Origin: Methanosaeta sp. PtaB.Bin018
Lineage (GTDB): Archaea > Halobacteriota > Methanosarcinia > Methanotrichales > Methanotrichaceae
Direction of reading: 5' to 3'
DNA length: 64,000 bases
Assembly (NCBI GenBank): GCA_002067755.1
Contig: MVQH01000088.1
Span: forward strand, 1 to 64,000
The number at the start of each line of letters is the position of its first letter. The stretch's first letter is position 1. Below are positions 45,736 to 54,706 of this stretch, piece by piece. The notes beneath the pieces were generated by a model. That model was not told the origin of the DNA. It saw nothing but the letters and a program-made list of their open reading frames with translations, and did no database searches. A program made the position numbers and the translations under genes.

Positions 45736-46095
45736 CTAATGTCTATGATCTTTGCAGGCGTTGTCCATATCTGCCCTCTGCAACATCTTAGCCTGCCAGT
45801 CATCGATGGCATCCTTCACGCTGCCAGCAGCACCTACATACACATCTACGCCAGATGAGGAGAATGCTGCTACTGCCTTTGGGCCAAGCCCGCCCACGAT
45901 CATCACCTGCACGCCCATCTTCAGGATGGTCTCCGTGGGCAGGCCACTTCCGCCCATATGCTCACTTACATTGGGCAGAATCTGTATGTCTCCAGTGTCC
46001 ATATCCACTACGGTAAACGTAGGAGCCCGACCGAAATGCTGGCAGATGGCCTCATTCATGCCCTCGGTGCCCATGGTAGGAACACATATCTTCAT
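45736..46095 (-). CDS. NifX/NafY-domain protein (Fe-Mo cofactor binding-like)
   Basis: The 119-aa protein has MKICVPTMGTEGMNEAICQH and FGRAPTFTVVDMDTGDIQIL, the start of the dinitrogenase cofactor (NifB/X/Y) RNase H-like fold. MGVQVMIVGGLGPKAVAAFS follows. It lacks other domains. It overlaps the second NifX gene by 4 nt. Members bind Fe-S-C precursors in diazotrophs, but many archaeal ones have unknown clients. A His/Asp-rich tail (DMDNACKDHRH) is notable. Confidence 0.85.
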   Translation of the reverse strand: MKICVPTMGTEGMNEAICQHFGRAPTFTVVDMDTGDIQILPNVSEHMGGSGLPTETILKMGVQVMIVGGLGPKAVAAFSSSGVDVYVGAAGSVKDAIDDWQAKMLQRADMDNACKDHRH

Positions 46096-46529
46096 TGTCC
46101 AGGACCTCCTCTGCCTCTTCCAGCTCCCCTGCCCTGGCCCATTGGACCGCGGCCTTGACCCATGCCCATGCCTCCATGGGCAGGCCTTGTTGGGCCAGAG
46201 ATCTTTGTGAGCTCCCCGCGCTTGAATTTATCCACAGCATCCATCACGGTCACTCCCTGTAGCTGATAGACATCGATATTGGCGGATGCTAGCGTTTGCA
46301 TAGCATTTGGGCCAATGTTTCCCGTGATCAGGGCCTTTGCGCCCTGCCTGGTGATGATCTGAGCTGCCTGTATCCCTACACCGCTTGACCCTTCAGCATA
46401 GGTATTGGCAACTGAGCTCACATCCATGCTGTCAATGTCGACGATTACAAAAAACGGACATCTTCCAAACCTGGGATCAACTGGAGCATCCAGGCCGGTA
46501 GCTCCTGCTGTAACACATATCTTCATCAT
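46092..46529 (-). CDS. second NifX/NafY-domain protein with Gly/Arg-rich tail
   Basis: The 145-aa protein begins KICVTAGATGLDAPVDPRFG RCPFF-like text and has GAKALITGNIGPNAMQTLAS, a NifX fold. The last ~30 residues (GMGMGQGRGPMGQGRGAG) are low-complexity Gly/Met/Arg. Such MGQGRGMG tails are common in NifX-like proteins of anaerobes. It is co-transcribed with the next NifX gene (ATGA overlap). Confidence 0.87.
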   Translation of the reverse strand: MMKICVTAGATGLDAPVDPRFGRCPFFVIVDIDSMDVSSVANTYAEGSSGVGIQAAQIITRQGAKALITGNIGPNAMQTLASANIDVYQLQGVTVMDAVDKFKRGELTKISGPTRPAHGGMGMGQGRGPMGQGRGAGRGRGGPGQ

Positions 46530-46607
46530 GAACCTCTGATGTTTTGTTTTTGCCTGCCGTGGCTAATTATGCTATTATGCGACTTAATATTTAAAGCATT
46601 TGCATCC

Positions 46608-47819
46608 TCAAGTCAGAAGATCATGGATCACCAGATCCAATGATTCTGCCTGTGTTATGAGGGTCTCAACACCTGCTTCAGCAAATGCATAACCTGGGCC
46701 TTTGCGGGCGAGGTTTTCTTTAGCTAAAACGACATCTGGCTTATAACTCAGCAAGAACTCCGCTACCTTCAGGCCTCTGCCTTTGGGCAGATCTTTATAG
46801 GGATTGGCGACGATCTCCTGCCTTTGAAGGCCCATCTTCTGCAAATCAATCTGCAGCAGCGCAAAGTAGGGCGACTCGCCGAAGTGCTCTCCCACAGTTC
46901 CCTTATAGTCCTTCAATGGAACGGCATAGATCATGCTCGTCTTTGCCTGTGGCTCATAGTGGATCAGCACCCGGTCGACGCCTGGAACTTCTTGGCGTAT
47001 CCTTGCCTCGATGCGCTGGCTAGCCTGGTGAGCTCTCTTCAAGTCGGCGACTCGAAAGGTCAAGCTGGCCTCCACGAATAGATAGCGACCAGAGTTCCTC
47101 GCCACAACCTCTTTAAGAGCGTCAACTTCGGGAGCCTCCAGTATCAGGCCCCGGATCTTCTCGAGCGTTCTCACATCGACTGACGCGTCCAGCAGCACCC
47201 TCATGCCGCTCAACAGAATGCCCCAGCCCTCTTTAACGATGATGAGGGCAATGACCACGGCAGCGATCCTGTCCAATGGCATCGCGAAGGCTTTGGCGAT
47301 CAGGGCCAGGAACACCAGCGAGGAGGTGAGGACATCTGCTCTGTGCTGTATGCCGTCTGCAATTAAGCTGGGCGAGCCGCTCTCCTTTCCCACATGGATC
47401 TGATAGGATCCGAAGAGATACGGCAGGGGTATCAAGGCAGCCACAGTCAGCAAAACAAAGCCCCCAAACTGAGCTACCTGAGTTTCCGCATGCATTGCTT
47501 CCAAAACGATCTCATAGGCGGTGGCAAAGAGCAGAAAGGAGATCGCGATGGATGCCAGGTTCTCCACTTTATAAAGCCCCAGGGGAAAGCTCCGGCTCTT
47601 GCGCTCTGAGATCTTCAGGCCCGTGATGAGGGCAATGGACGCAAGAACATCCACGAGGGAGTGAACAGCATCTGCGCGCAGCGCCAGGCTCCCTGCCAGA
47701 TCAGAGAGAACGAACTTGAATACCACCAAGCCCGCGTTCAAGAGCAGCGAGTAGACTGCAACCCTCAACACGGAGGGACTTCGTGCCTTATCATCCTCAG
47801 AGCCATTGGATGCAGGCAT
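46608..47819 (-). CDS. cation diffusion facilitator fused to a NifX-like domain
   Basis: The 403-aa protein starts with a CDF membrane domain of about six helices (ALRADAVHSLVDVLASIALI and ADGIQHRADVLTSSLVFLAL carry the metal-site Asp/His). A cytoplasmic CDF domain follows (about 215-295). The last ~105 residues (MIYAVPLKDYKGTVGEHFGE, then SPYFALLQIDLQKMGL and AEAGVETLITQAESLDLVIH) are a NifX-type domain. It probably exports or senses Fe(II) or another divalent metal. It lies 78 nt above two free NifX genes on the same strand. Confidence 0.87.
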   Translation of the reverse strand: MPASNGSEDDKARSPSVLRVAVYSLLLNAGLVVFKFVLSDLAGSLALRADAVHSLVDVLASIALITGLKISERKSRSFPLGLYKVENLASIAISFLLFATAYEIVLEAMHAETQVAQFGGFVLLTVAALIPLPYLFGSYQIHVGKESGSPSLIADGIQHRADVLTSSLVFLALIAKAFAMPLDRIAAVVIALIIVKEGWGILLSGMRVLLDASVDVRTLEKIRGLILEAPEVDALKEVVARNSGRYLFVEASLTFRVADLKRAHQASQRIEARIRQEVPGVDRVLIHYEPQAKTSMIYAVPLKDYKGTVGEHFGESPYFALLQIDLQKMGLQRQEIVANPYKDLPKGRGLKVAEFLLSYKPDVVLAKENLARKGPGYAFAEAGVETLITQAESLDLVIHDLLT

Positions 47820-47840
47820 GGTTATCTCCGGGAAATATTC

Positions 47841-47930
47841 CTAGTCTCTGCTGCCTAAGATGCGATCGTACTCCTCCTGGGAGAGATGCTGTGGACTATA
47901 TTCATAGCCCTCCCTTTTCAAGTTCTTCCG
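47841..47930 (-). pseudogene. C-terminal remnant of a DUF2202-like gene
   Basis: The minus strand reads RKNLKREGYEYSPQHLSQEE YDRILGSRD before a TAG at 47841. This resembles the end of the DUF2202 protein at 44.6-45.7 kb (YSPHYISSSEFEEIM). No start exists; upstream is an IS5-like fragment in another frame. It is the tail of a lost paralogue. Confidence 0.45.
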
Positions 47931-48073
47931 CCCCTTTCGCCCTTATTGTCATACATTTCTTCAAGGATACGACGAAATGGCGCCCATTCTATTGAATCAG
48001 ATATCTGTAAGAGCTGGGACTTCTTTTGCTTTGCGCTGAGCCCTCGCAATGTCCAGGTAGTAAAAGAATCCAT
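47918..48073 (-). pseudogene. IS5-family transposase N-terminal fragment
   Basis: From ATG 48073 a 51-codon frame reads MDSFTTWTLRGLSAKQKKSQ, then SIEWAPFRRILEEMYDNKGE and RGGRT before TGA. The W.PFR.ILEE.Y.NK...GGRP text is the start of IS5-type transposases; the catalytic part is missing. TTTATATAC about 25 nt upstream could be its old promoter. The gap 47820-48303 holds only this and the DUF2202 remnant, plus unremarkable AT-rich DNA to 48303. Confidence 0.6.
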
Positions 48074-48303
48074 GGTGTATAATAGTATTATTAGTATATA
48101 AACTTTTCCATACCGTTGTTACCAGTAGGTTCTTAGGAGCCCTCATGGGCGTTTTTTATAAAGTTTTTTCATAAAATCACCATTATAGAATCCAATCGAA
48201 CAGCCTTAAAGATTTTGGTAGTATTTTGACCCAACGACGAGGCATCCACACGCCTTCTCCTGAATAGAAAGAGCTATACATTACCTGCCTGATATGAGTT
48301 TGA

Positions 48304-49062
48304 ATGGCACTGCTGGAGATCAGGGGCCTGTACAAGCTCTTCTACTCGGACGGCAAGGAGATGGAGGCCTTGCATAACATCAATTTGAGCATCGAGGAGA
48401 ATGAGTTCGTATGCTTCATAGGCCCATCAGGATGTGGCAAGACCACACTTCTCAGGATTATCGCGGGGCTGGAGGAGCCGAGTTCTGGCACAGTAACACT
48501 GGCAGGAGATCCGATAAAAGGGCCTGGTCCAGAGAGGGGCATGGTCTTCCAGGAATACTCATTGTTTCCGTGGCGAACTGTCCTGGACAATGTTGCCTTC
48601 GGCCTGGAGCTGAAAGGCGTTCCGGCTGCAGAGCGTCAGGCCAGGGGCAGGCAGTATCTTAAAATGGTGGGCCTGGAGCGCTTTGAAGCCCGCTATCCTC
48701 ATGAGCTATCCGGGGGCATGAAGCAGCGCGTAGCCATCGCGCGGGCCCTTGTCAATGATCCCCGGGCACTTCTCATGGACGAGCCATTCGGAGCCCTGGA
48801 TGCCCAGACCCGCAACATCATGCAGTCGGAGCTGCTACGCATTTGGGAGGAGAAGAGAAAGACTGTGGTCTTCGTGACACACAGCGTGGATGAGGCCATC
48901 TACCTCGCAGATCGCATCGTCATCATGTCTGCGCGCCCCGGCAGGATTAAAGACATAATCGAGATCTCACTGCCCCGCCCCAGGAACAGGACAAGCTCTG
49001 CTGTCAACCAGATCCGTGATCGCATACTTTGTGATCTCCGCTCAGAGATCGTCACCATATGA
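48304..49062 (+). CDS. orphan ABC transporter ATPase (nitrate/sulfonate/taurine type)
   Basis: The 252-aa ATPase has GPSGCGKTTLLRIIAGLEEP, the Q-loop VFQEYSLFPWRTVLDN, signature HELSGGMKQRVAIARAL and Walker B LLMDEPFGALDAQTR. The SsuB/TauB/NrtD text (FVTHSVDEAIYLADRIVIMS) points to uptake of oxyanions, sulfonates or similar. No permease or binding protein is next to it. Neighbours are transposase remnants and egsA, so the rest of the operon may be lost or elsewhere. Confidence 0.88.
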   Translation: MALLEIRGLYKLFYSDGKEMEALHNINLSIEENEFVCFIGPSGCGKTTLLRIIAGLEEPSSGTVTLAGDPIKGPGPERGMVFQEYSLFPWRTVLDNVAFGLELKGVPAAERQARGRQYLKMVGLERFEARYPHELSGGMKQRVAIARALVNDPRALLMDEPFGALDAQTRNIMQSELLRIWEEKRKTVVFVTHSVDEAIYLADRIVIMSARPGRIKDIIEISLPRPRNRTSSAVNQIRDRILCDLRSEIVTI

Positions 49063-49117
49063 GTTGGATATAGCTTTATATGCAAAGATCACATAACCAT
49101 ACAGCCTGTTTTAGCTG

Positions 49118-50176
49118 GTGAGGCTGTTGGTTGGATCTAGATGGATGGAGCTTCCGCGAAAGGTTGCGGTGGGCGGCGGAGTTGTGATGGAGCTTCCGGA
49201 CATCTGCAAAGATCTCAAGCTTTTGCCTCGTGCCGTCATCGTCACCGGCCCAAACACGGAGAACGTGGTGGGCAGGACAATTTTTGAGCTGCTGGAGGAG
49301 AGCGGTTTTCAGCCCGAGACCCTGGTCACCAGCGCATCGAAGATGAATGAGGTGGAGCGTGCAAAGGACCTGGCGCGCGAGATAGGCGCAGGTTTCCTCA
49401 TAGGAGCTGGAGGGGGCAGATCGATAGACATAGCCAAGATCGCATCTGTCCACGCGAACATTCCGTTCCTGTCAGTGCCAACGGCCGCATCGCACGACGG
49501 CATCTGCTCTGCGCAGGCGTCTTTGACAGTAAACGGAGAGACTATGTCCGTCCAAGCTCAGGCGCCCCTGGCCATTGTTGCTGACACAAAAATAATATCA
49601 CAGGCACCAGCCAGGTTGCTTGCAGCCGGATGCGGCGATATAATCTCAAATTACACGGCCATCCTCGACTGGAAACTGGCGCACAGGCTCAGAAACGAGG
49701 AATACAGCGAATATGCGTCTGCCCTCTCGGGGATGACTGCACAGATGATCGTAGAGCTTGCGCCCGAGATTCGCCCGGGCCTTGAAGAATCTGCCAAGAT
49801 CGTAGTAAAGGCACTAATATCCAGCGGTGTGGCCATGAGCATTGCTGGCTCATCTCGCCCAGCTAGCGGCTCGGAGCACAAGTTTGCCCATGCAGTGAAC
49901 CTCATTGCGCCGGCAAGGGCTCTGCATGGCGAGCTGTGTGGCCTTGGCACCATCATCATGATGTATCTGCATGGAGGAGACTGGAAGATGATCCGCACAG
50001 CTCTCTGCCAGGTTGGAGCGCCTACTGCGGCAGATCAGCTGGGACTTGACGCAGAGATTGTGATCGAGGCGCTGATCTCTGCCCACAAGATTCGGCCTGA
50101 CCGCTACACAATACTGGATACAGGCCTTAACCGCAAGGCTGCTTCGAGAGCGGCCGAGGCCACAGGAATAATCTAA
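49118..50176 (+). CDS. egsA: sn-glycerol-1-phosphate dehydrogenase
   Basis: This makes G1P, the backbone of archaeal ether lipids, from DHAP with NAD(P)H. The 352-aa protein has MELPRKVAVGGGVVMELPDI near the start, then GFLIGAGGGRSIDIAKIAS, SVPTAASHDGICSAQASL and a C-terminal HAVNLIAPARALHGELCGLG with metal-binding His. I chose GTG 49118, because relatives carry an N-terminal (K/R)WxxLPR extension and a TATA-like CTTTATATG lies about 40 nt upstream. ATG 49145 is the alternative. Confidence 0.93.
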   Translation: MRLLVGSRWMELPRKVAVGGGVVMELPDICKDLKLLPRAVIVTGPNTENVVGRTIFELLEESGFQPETLVTSASKMNEVERAKDLAREIGAGFLIGAGGGRSIDIAKIASVHANIPFLSVPTAASHDGICSAQASLTVNGETMSVQAQAPLAIVADTKIISQAPARLLAAGCGDIISNYTAILDWKLAHRLRNEEYSEYASALSGMTAQMIVELAPEIRPGLEESAKIVVKALISSGVAMSIAGSSRPASGSEHKFAHAVNLIAPARALHGELCGLGTIIMMYLHGGDWKMIRTALCQVGAPTAADQLGLDAEIVIEALISAHKIRPDRYTILDTGLNRKAASRAAEATGII

Positions 50177-50216
50177 ATAATAATTATATGATTATGATGA
50201 AGAAGAGGTCGAAAAT

Positions 50217-50666
50217 ATGTCTGAAGCAACCACTCAAATCACTCTGATTGGAACGAAGCTGGCCAGCATAGGCATGGAATTTACCTTCGTGGGCGCAACT
50301 CCTGAATGCGAATCCTGCAAGCTGAGAAACACCTGCATAAATCTTGAGCCCCAACGGAGGTATAGAGTTGTGGGAATGCGCGGAGAGCTGATTCATGAGT
50401 GCCCCATCCACGAGGCAGGCGTTCGCGCTGTGGAAGTGGCGGAGAGCCCCATAATAGCGGCCTTCGATTCCAGAAAGGCATTTCCTGGATCCAAGATCGT
50501 CTTCGAGGCCGTAAAATGCGATGAGACTGACTGCAGCATGTACGAGATGTGTCATCCCACGGGGCTGAAGGATGGCGAGAGATGCACAATCGTCGAGGTT
50601 GTGGGCGAGGCTCCTGAGGATTGCCCCCGTGGAAATGTCCTGAAGCTGGTGGAGTTCCGGCGCTAG
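50217..50666 (+). CDS. UPF0179 family protein
   Basis: The 149-aa protein has [20 protein letters not shown] near residue 30 and [20 protein letters not shown] near 100. Two Cys groups could hold metal or Fe-S. The sequence matches the archaeal UPF0179 family; its function is unknown. It ends directly before cofG (0 nt gap), linking it to F420 synthesis or its Fe-S chemistry, an inference. Confidence 0.85.
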   Translation: MSEATTQITLIGTKLASIGMEFTFVGATPECESCKLRNTCINLEPQRRYRVVGMRGELIHECPIHEAGVRAVEVAESPIIAAFDSRKAFPGSKIVFEAVKCDETDCSMYEMCHPTGLKDGERCTIVEVVGEAPEDCPRGNVLKLVEFRR

Positions 50667-51656
50667 ATGCAAAGCATCACCTACTCTCGAAATGTCTTCC
50701 TGTCTGTGACTGACCTGTGCAAAAACCATTGTGGTTATTGCTCTTTCCGACGTGAGATTGGCGAAGCTCATCTGCTCAAAAGGCGCGAGGCTTTTCGCCT
50801 TCTCGCTCGCGCCGCAGAGGAGGACTGCACCGAAGCGCTATTCTGTCTTGGTGAGAGGCCCTGGGAGGTGCCGGGTTTCACAGATCTCATGGATGATGCT
50901 GGTGTGTCCAGTCTCCTGGATTACCTGGTGGAGCTTTGTGAGCTTGCACTAGAGCTCGGGCTACTTCCCCATACAAATGCAGGAGTTCTGGAGAACGATG
51001 CCCTTCGGCGCCTGCAGCCTTACAATGCTTCGATGGGGCTCATGCTGGAGACAGTGGCCACTGTTCCAGCTCACGATCTCTCTCCAGGAAAGCACCCGGA
51101 TGTAAGGCTGGACCACATCGCCAGGACCGGCAGGCTGAAGATCCCACTCACCACAGGAATATTGGTCGGCATCGGCGAGAGATGGGCTGATAGAGAGAGG
51201 TCTTTGATGGCCATTGCAGATCTTCACAGGGCTTATGGCCACATTCAGGAGGTAATAATCCAGCCGCTTGATCCAAAACCCGGCACTGCGCTGGCTGACT
51301 CGCAAGCTCCAAGCATGCAGGAGCTTTGCTCAGTCGTTAGAATGGCCAGGCGAATTCTGCCAAGCGATGTGGCTGTGCAGGTCCCACCCAACCTCGTCCA
51401 TCCTCTGCCTCCAGTAGAGGCGGGCGCAAATGATCTTGGGGGTTTGAGCCCAGTGACCCTTGACAGGATAAACCCCGGCCGGCCGTGGCCATCGCTTGAG
51501 GTGCTGAGGACATGCCTCAAGGGCTACGCACTAGTAGAGCGATTGCCGGTCTATCCCCAGTTTATCCAGCGTGGCTGGCATGGCGCAAAGACCCGAGAGC
51601 TGGTTGCAGCCCTGGCTGGAGAGGACGGCCTCAGAAAGAAAAAGTATATCTGCTAG
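50667..51656 (+). CDS. cofG: FO synthase subunit 1 (CofG)
   Basis: This radical SAM subunit forms 7,8-didemethyl-8-hydroxy-5-deazariboflavin, the F420 chromophore. The cluster motif [10 protein letters not shown] lies at residues 18-27, with [16 protein letters not shown] and [20 protein letters not shown] next. [12 protein letters not shown]-like text follows. At 329 aa it is normal. CofH is not in the window. It starts immediately after the UPF0179 stop. Confidence 0.94.
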   Translation: MQSITYSRNVFLSVTDLCKNHCGYCSFRREIGEAHLLKRREAFRLLARAAEEDCTEALFCLGERPWEVPGFTDLMDDAGVSSLLDYLVELCELALELGLLPHTNAGVLENDALRRLQPYNASMGLMLETVATVPAHDLSPGKHPDVRLDHIARTGRLKIPLTTGILVGIGERWADRERSLMAIADLHRAYGHIQEVIIQPLDPKPGTALADSQAPSMQELCSVVRMARRILPSDVAVQVPPNLVHPLPPVEAGANDLGGLSPVTLDRINPGRPWPSLEVLRTCLKGYALVERLPVYPQFIQRGWHGAKTRELVAALAGEDGLRKKKYIC

Positions 51657-51676
51657 GGCCGTGACTTGCTAAGTCC

Positions 51677-51856
51677 GTGAATAAGAATTGGATTGAGATT
51701 GGCATAAGCACAGGGCTCGTGCTTCTCATGATAGCGCTCATCCTGGGGGCACAGATGGTCATGCCCGTGGAACTCAGGTCCTCCTGTTTTGCTCTGACTG
51801 TCTTGTTATTCATGATTGCTATGGGCCTTGCGGGCATGAAGCTCGTGGATATTTAG
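51677..51856 (+). CDS. small two-helix membrane protein
   Basis: This encodes 59 aa with two hydrophobic helices (IGISTGLVLLMIALILGAQM and ALTVLLFMIAMGLAGMKL) joined by a short loop. Start GTG 51677 lies 20 nt after cofG. No family is recognised. It is too short for common gene lists but is open, coherent and in operon position. Confidence 0.5.
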   Translation: MNKNWIEIGISTGLVLLMIALILGAQMVMPVELRSSCFALTVLLFMIAMGLAGMKLVDI

Positions 51857-51908
51857 CGACGGCAGTTATAAATATAATAATACACATTTTCCGTCGAGGG
51901 GTTTCTAG

Positions 51909-52274
51909 ATGGCAGGGTTTCTGGAAAAGCTCAAAGCTATAGGTAAAGTGGGAGAGGAAGATTACACTGAGGTAGATCTGGGACAGTTCGAGGAAGCAGG
52001 CAGCTCCCAGGATATCATCCTGAGGGTAGCAGAACTGGGGAAGGTCGATGTCCTTTCGGAGATCAAGCAGGAAATCTATGCAGGGAATATAATTTTAGTG
52101 GACATAGCAGGATTGAAGAGGGATAAGGCTGCATTGGACAGGGCCATTGGGGAGCTGAAGAAAGCTGCTGATGATGTCTCTGGGGACATTGCAGGCATAG
52201 GCGACGACCTCGTGGTTCTGGTGCCAAATGGAATAAGGATAGACCGAGAGAAGGTTGTCGGAGGCAAAGATTGA
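51909..52274 (+). CDS. sepF: archaeal SepF-like cell division protein
   Basis: SepF anchors FtsZ to the membrane in many archaea. The 121-aa protein begins with the amphipathic helix MAGFLEKLKAIGKVGE. The SepF core follows (DVLSEIKQEIYAGNIILVDI, SGDIAGIGDDLVVLVPNGIR). GTTATAAATATAATA upstream is a good archaeal promoter. The stop overlaps the zpr1 start (TTGA). Confidence 0.9.
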   Translation: MAGFLEKLKAIGKVGEEDYTEVDLGQFEEAGSSQDIILRVAELGKVDVLSEIKQEIYAGNIILVDIAGLKRDKAALDRAIGELKKAADDVSGDIAGIGDDLVVLVPNGIRIDREKVVGGKD

Positions 52275-52840
52275 AATTAACAACATCTGCCAACTGTCCT
52301 GTCTGCAATCGCCAAATGCAGTTCAACTGGGAGACCCAGGAGATACCCTACTTTGGGGAGGCCATGGTCATTGCTGGCGTTTGCACATGTGGATTTAGGC
52401 ATAGCGATACCATTTTATTGGGCCAAAAAGAGCCTGCACGCTTCACTTTGCAGGTAACAGATCCCGATGACATGGACGCCAGGGTGATTCGGTCCTCCAG
52501 TGGCACAATTCGCGTTCCTGAGCTTGGCGTGGATGTAGAGCCGGGGCACGCATCCGAGTCCTACGTCTCCAATGTGGAGGGCGTCCTGTCCAGGATCGAG
52601 GATGTAGTTGATTTTGCCACTCGATCTGCGCGAGATGCGGGCAGCGTCGAGAACACCCGGAGGGGAGAGATGATCCTGGAGAACATCGCACTTGCGCGAC
52701 AAGGCAGGTTCAAGCTGACAGTCATACTGGAAGATCCCCTCGGGAACAGCGCCATCGTCTCAGATAAGGCTGTTCGATCTGTGCTCAGCACAGAAGAGAT
52801 CGAATGCCTGAAGACTGGCATGCTCATATTGGATGTTTGA
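52271..52840 (+). CDS. ZPR1-type zinc finger protein
   Basis: The 189-aa protein has an N-terminal zinc finger (CPVCNRQMQFNWETQEIPYF, then CTCGFRHSD) and the ZPR1 beta-helical domain (GTIRVPELGVDVEPGHASES, VEGVLSRIEDVVDFA). In eukaryotes ZPR1 chaperones eEF1A; the archaeal role may be similar. The start is TTG 52271, overlapping the sepF stop by 4 nt, hence coupled. Confidence 0.9.
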   Translation: MKLTTSANCPVCNRQMQFNWETQEIPYFGEAMVIAGVCTCGFRHSDTILLGQKEPARFTLQVTDPDDMDARVIRSSSGTIRVPELGVDVEPGHASESYVSNVEGVLSRIEDVVDFATRSARDAGSVENTRRGEMILENIALARQGRFKLTVILEDPLGNSAIVSDKAVRSVLSTEEIECLKTGMLILDV

Positions 52841-52841
52841 G

Positions 52842-53735
52842 ATGATTGTGGCAAGCGGCGGCACAGGCACGCCCAAGCTTCTTTTGGGCTTGAAGGAGCA
52901 ACTTGAGCCCGATGAGCTTTCCGTGGTCGTGAACACCGCTGAAGACATGTGGATCTCGGGAAATCTGGTCACGCCCGATCTGGACACAGTGCTCTACACC
53001 CTTGCGGGCATCGTGGACGAGCAGAGGTGGTGGGGAATTGCGGGCGACAGCTTTCTCACCCACGAATTCTTGCACAGCCTTGGCAGGCCAGAGCTGCTCG
53101 CTTTAGGAGATAGGGACAGGGCGGTGCAAATTTTTCGCTCTGACCTGATGCGCCAGGGAGAGAGCCTCTCAGATGCGACGCAGCATCTGGCACAGGCCCT
53201 GGGAGTAAAGCAGAGGGTGGTTCCAATGACTGACGATCCAGTCTCTACAATGATCTCCACTCCCTCGGGCGAGATGCACTTCCAGGACTACTGGGTCGGT
53301 CTGAAGGGGAACCTGCCGGTTCATTCCCTGCGGCTAAAAGGCATAGACAAGGCCAGGCCAAGCCCTGGATTCCTCCATCTACTCAAGGAGGAGAAGGTTG
53401 TCTTGTTGGGTCCGAGCAATCCCGTCACCAGCATAGGGCCCATCCTGGCCTTGCCAGGAGTGCGGGAGCGCTTGAGTGGCAAAAAAATAGTAGCGATGAG
53501 CCCTTTAGTTGGAGGGCAGCCTGTGAGCGGTCCGGCTGCTGACTTCATGCGCGCCTGCGGCGTGCCAGCCAGCGACGATGGGGTGCTCTCCCTTTATGGC
53601 AAGGTAGATCTATTCATAGTAGATAAGAAAAGCCGCTACAGAGGAGAATGCGCAAGGTTGGATACCCTTATGAGGAGCAAAGAAGATAGCATCAGGCTTG
53701 CAAGAGACTTACTTGAGCTGATCTCATGTTCCTAG
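52842..53735 (+). CDS. cofD: 2-phospho-L-lactate transferase
   Basis: CofD joins FO to the lactyl- or enolpyruvyl-phosphate guanosine donor to give F420-0. The protein begins IVASGGTGTPKLLLGL with the nucleotide loop. AEDMWISGNLVTPDLDTVLY and GPSNPVTSIGPILALPGVRE follow. At 297 aa it is normal. I chose ATG 52842 because the family begins just before the GGTGTPKL motif; the TTG-like start at 52833 adds three residues. It overlaps mmp12 by 10 nt. Confidence 0.94.
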   Translation: MIVASGGTGTPKLLLGLKEQLEPDELSVVVNTAEDMWISGNLVTPDLDTVLYTLAGIVDEQRWWGIAGDSFLTHEFLHSLGRPELLALGDRDRAVQIFRSDLMRQGESLSDATQHLAQALGVKQRVVPMTDDPVSTMISTPSGEMHFQDYWVGLKGNLPVHSLRLKGIDKARPSPGFLHLLKEEKVVLLGPSNPVTSIGPILALPGVRERLSGKKIVAMSPLVGGQPVSGPAADFMRACGVPASDDGVLSLYGKVDLFIVDKKSRYRGECARLDTLMRSKEDSIRLARDLLELISCS

Positions 53736-54706
53736 GCATCGATCATGGAACCACTGCAATCCGATTTGTAACCTCAGAAGGGCAGTGCTGGGAGCTCTCA
53801 CGCTGCGAGGCAAGCCAGCTCGAACCCTGGGAGATCCTCAAAAGGGTCAGGAAGAACCTTGTGAGCTCTGGGGTAGACCTGGTTGCCCTGACCTACTCCA
53901 TGGGCGACGGCATTTCACGCATCATGCGGCTGGAGGATGCACCCAATCGGGGCCTGATCCAGCAGGATGGCGCAGGGCTGCACGTGGGAGGCGGCACAAG
54001 GGTCTTTGAGGCGATATCGGGCTCGGGCTGGCCAGCGATTCTTCTGCCTGGAATTCACCGCCAGAGCGATATCGATCCCAGGCTCAAGGTATTCAGCCAC
54101 GGCATGAGCCCGGAGAAGGTGGGCTTGGCCTACAGCGTTTACAAAAGGGGCGTTCCCAGCTTCATCGTTTGCGATGCGAGCTCAAATACAGTGACCTTTT
54201 GCGTCATCAAGGGAAGGATCATAGGAGCCATCGACGCTCCCATCTTTGCGCCCGGCCTGACGCAGGGGCCTCTGGATGTGGAGGCGATCCGGGCAGTGGA
54301 TTCTGGCAGGATGGCTGCCAATCAAGCATTCAATTGCGGAGGGATCCTCAATAAAATCGGGCGTTCCACGCTGGAGGAGTGCTCGCAGGAGGAGAGGATG
54401 CTGGCAGTGGAATCTCTCGCACTGTTTGCATCTATGGAGATCAATGCGATGCTTGTACTCTCAAGAGACTGGCACGAAGCATATCCTGAGCTCTTTTTAG
54501 CAGGCAGCCCGGCACCATTGCTGGTGGAGCGCGTAGCAGATCTCCTGGGAAGAGATGTAAGAGCCCTGGATAGATATGAAGCTGCGCGAGGATGTGCCCT
54601 CATTGCCAGGGATGTATTCGAAGGCTGCGAGAGAATACTGGGCCTGGAGACAGATCGGAGAGCAAGACCCGTGGGGCAAGATTGGGGAAGGCATGAGCTG
54701 GAATGA
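53726..54706 (+). CDS. mmp12: methanogenesis marker protein 12
   Basis: The 326-aa ASKHA-like protein begins MFLGIDHGTTAIRFVTSEGQ and has GAGLHVGGGTRVFEAISGSG. DASSNTVTFCVIKGRIIGA and FNCGGILNKIGRSTLEE complete the marker 12 pattern. The role is unknown, presumed in methanogenesis cofactor work. It overlaps cofD by 10 nt and the small Cys protein by 14 nt. Confidence 0.88.
   Translation: MFLGIDHGTTAIRFVTSEGQCWELSRCEASQLEPWEILKRVRKNLVSSGVDLVALTYSMGDGISRIMRLEDAPNRGLIQQDGAGLHVGGGTRVFEAISGSGWPAILLPGIHRQSDIDPRLKVFSHGMSPEKVGLAYSVYKRGVPSFIVCDASSNTVTFCVIKGRIIGAIDAPIFAPGLTQGPLDVEAIRAVDSGRMAANQAFNCGGILNKIGRSTLEECSQEERMLAVESLALFASMEINAMLVLSRDWHEAYPELFLAGSPAPLLVERVADLLGRDVRALDRYEAARGCALIARDVFEGCERILGLETDRRARPVGQDWGRHELE

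Noticed and set aside
47783-48101. Plus-strand frames in the gap before the ABC ATPase
   Set aside because: They are antisense to the recognisable IS5 and DUF2202 remnants and lack start signals.
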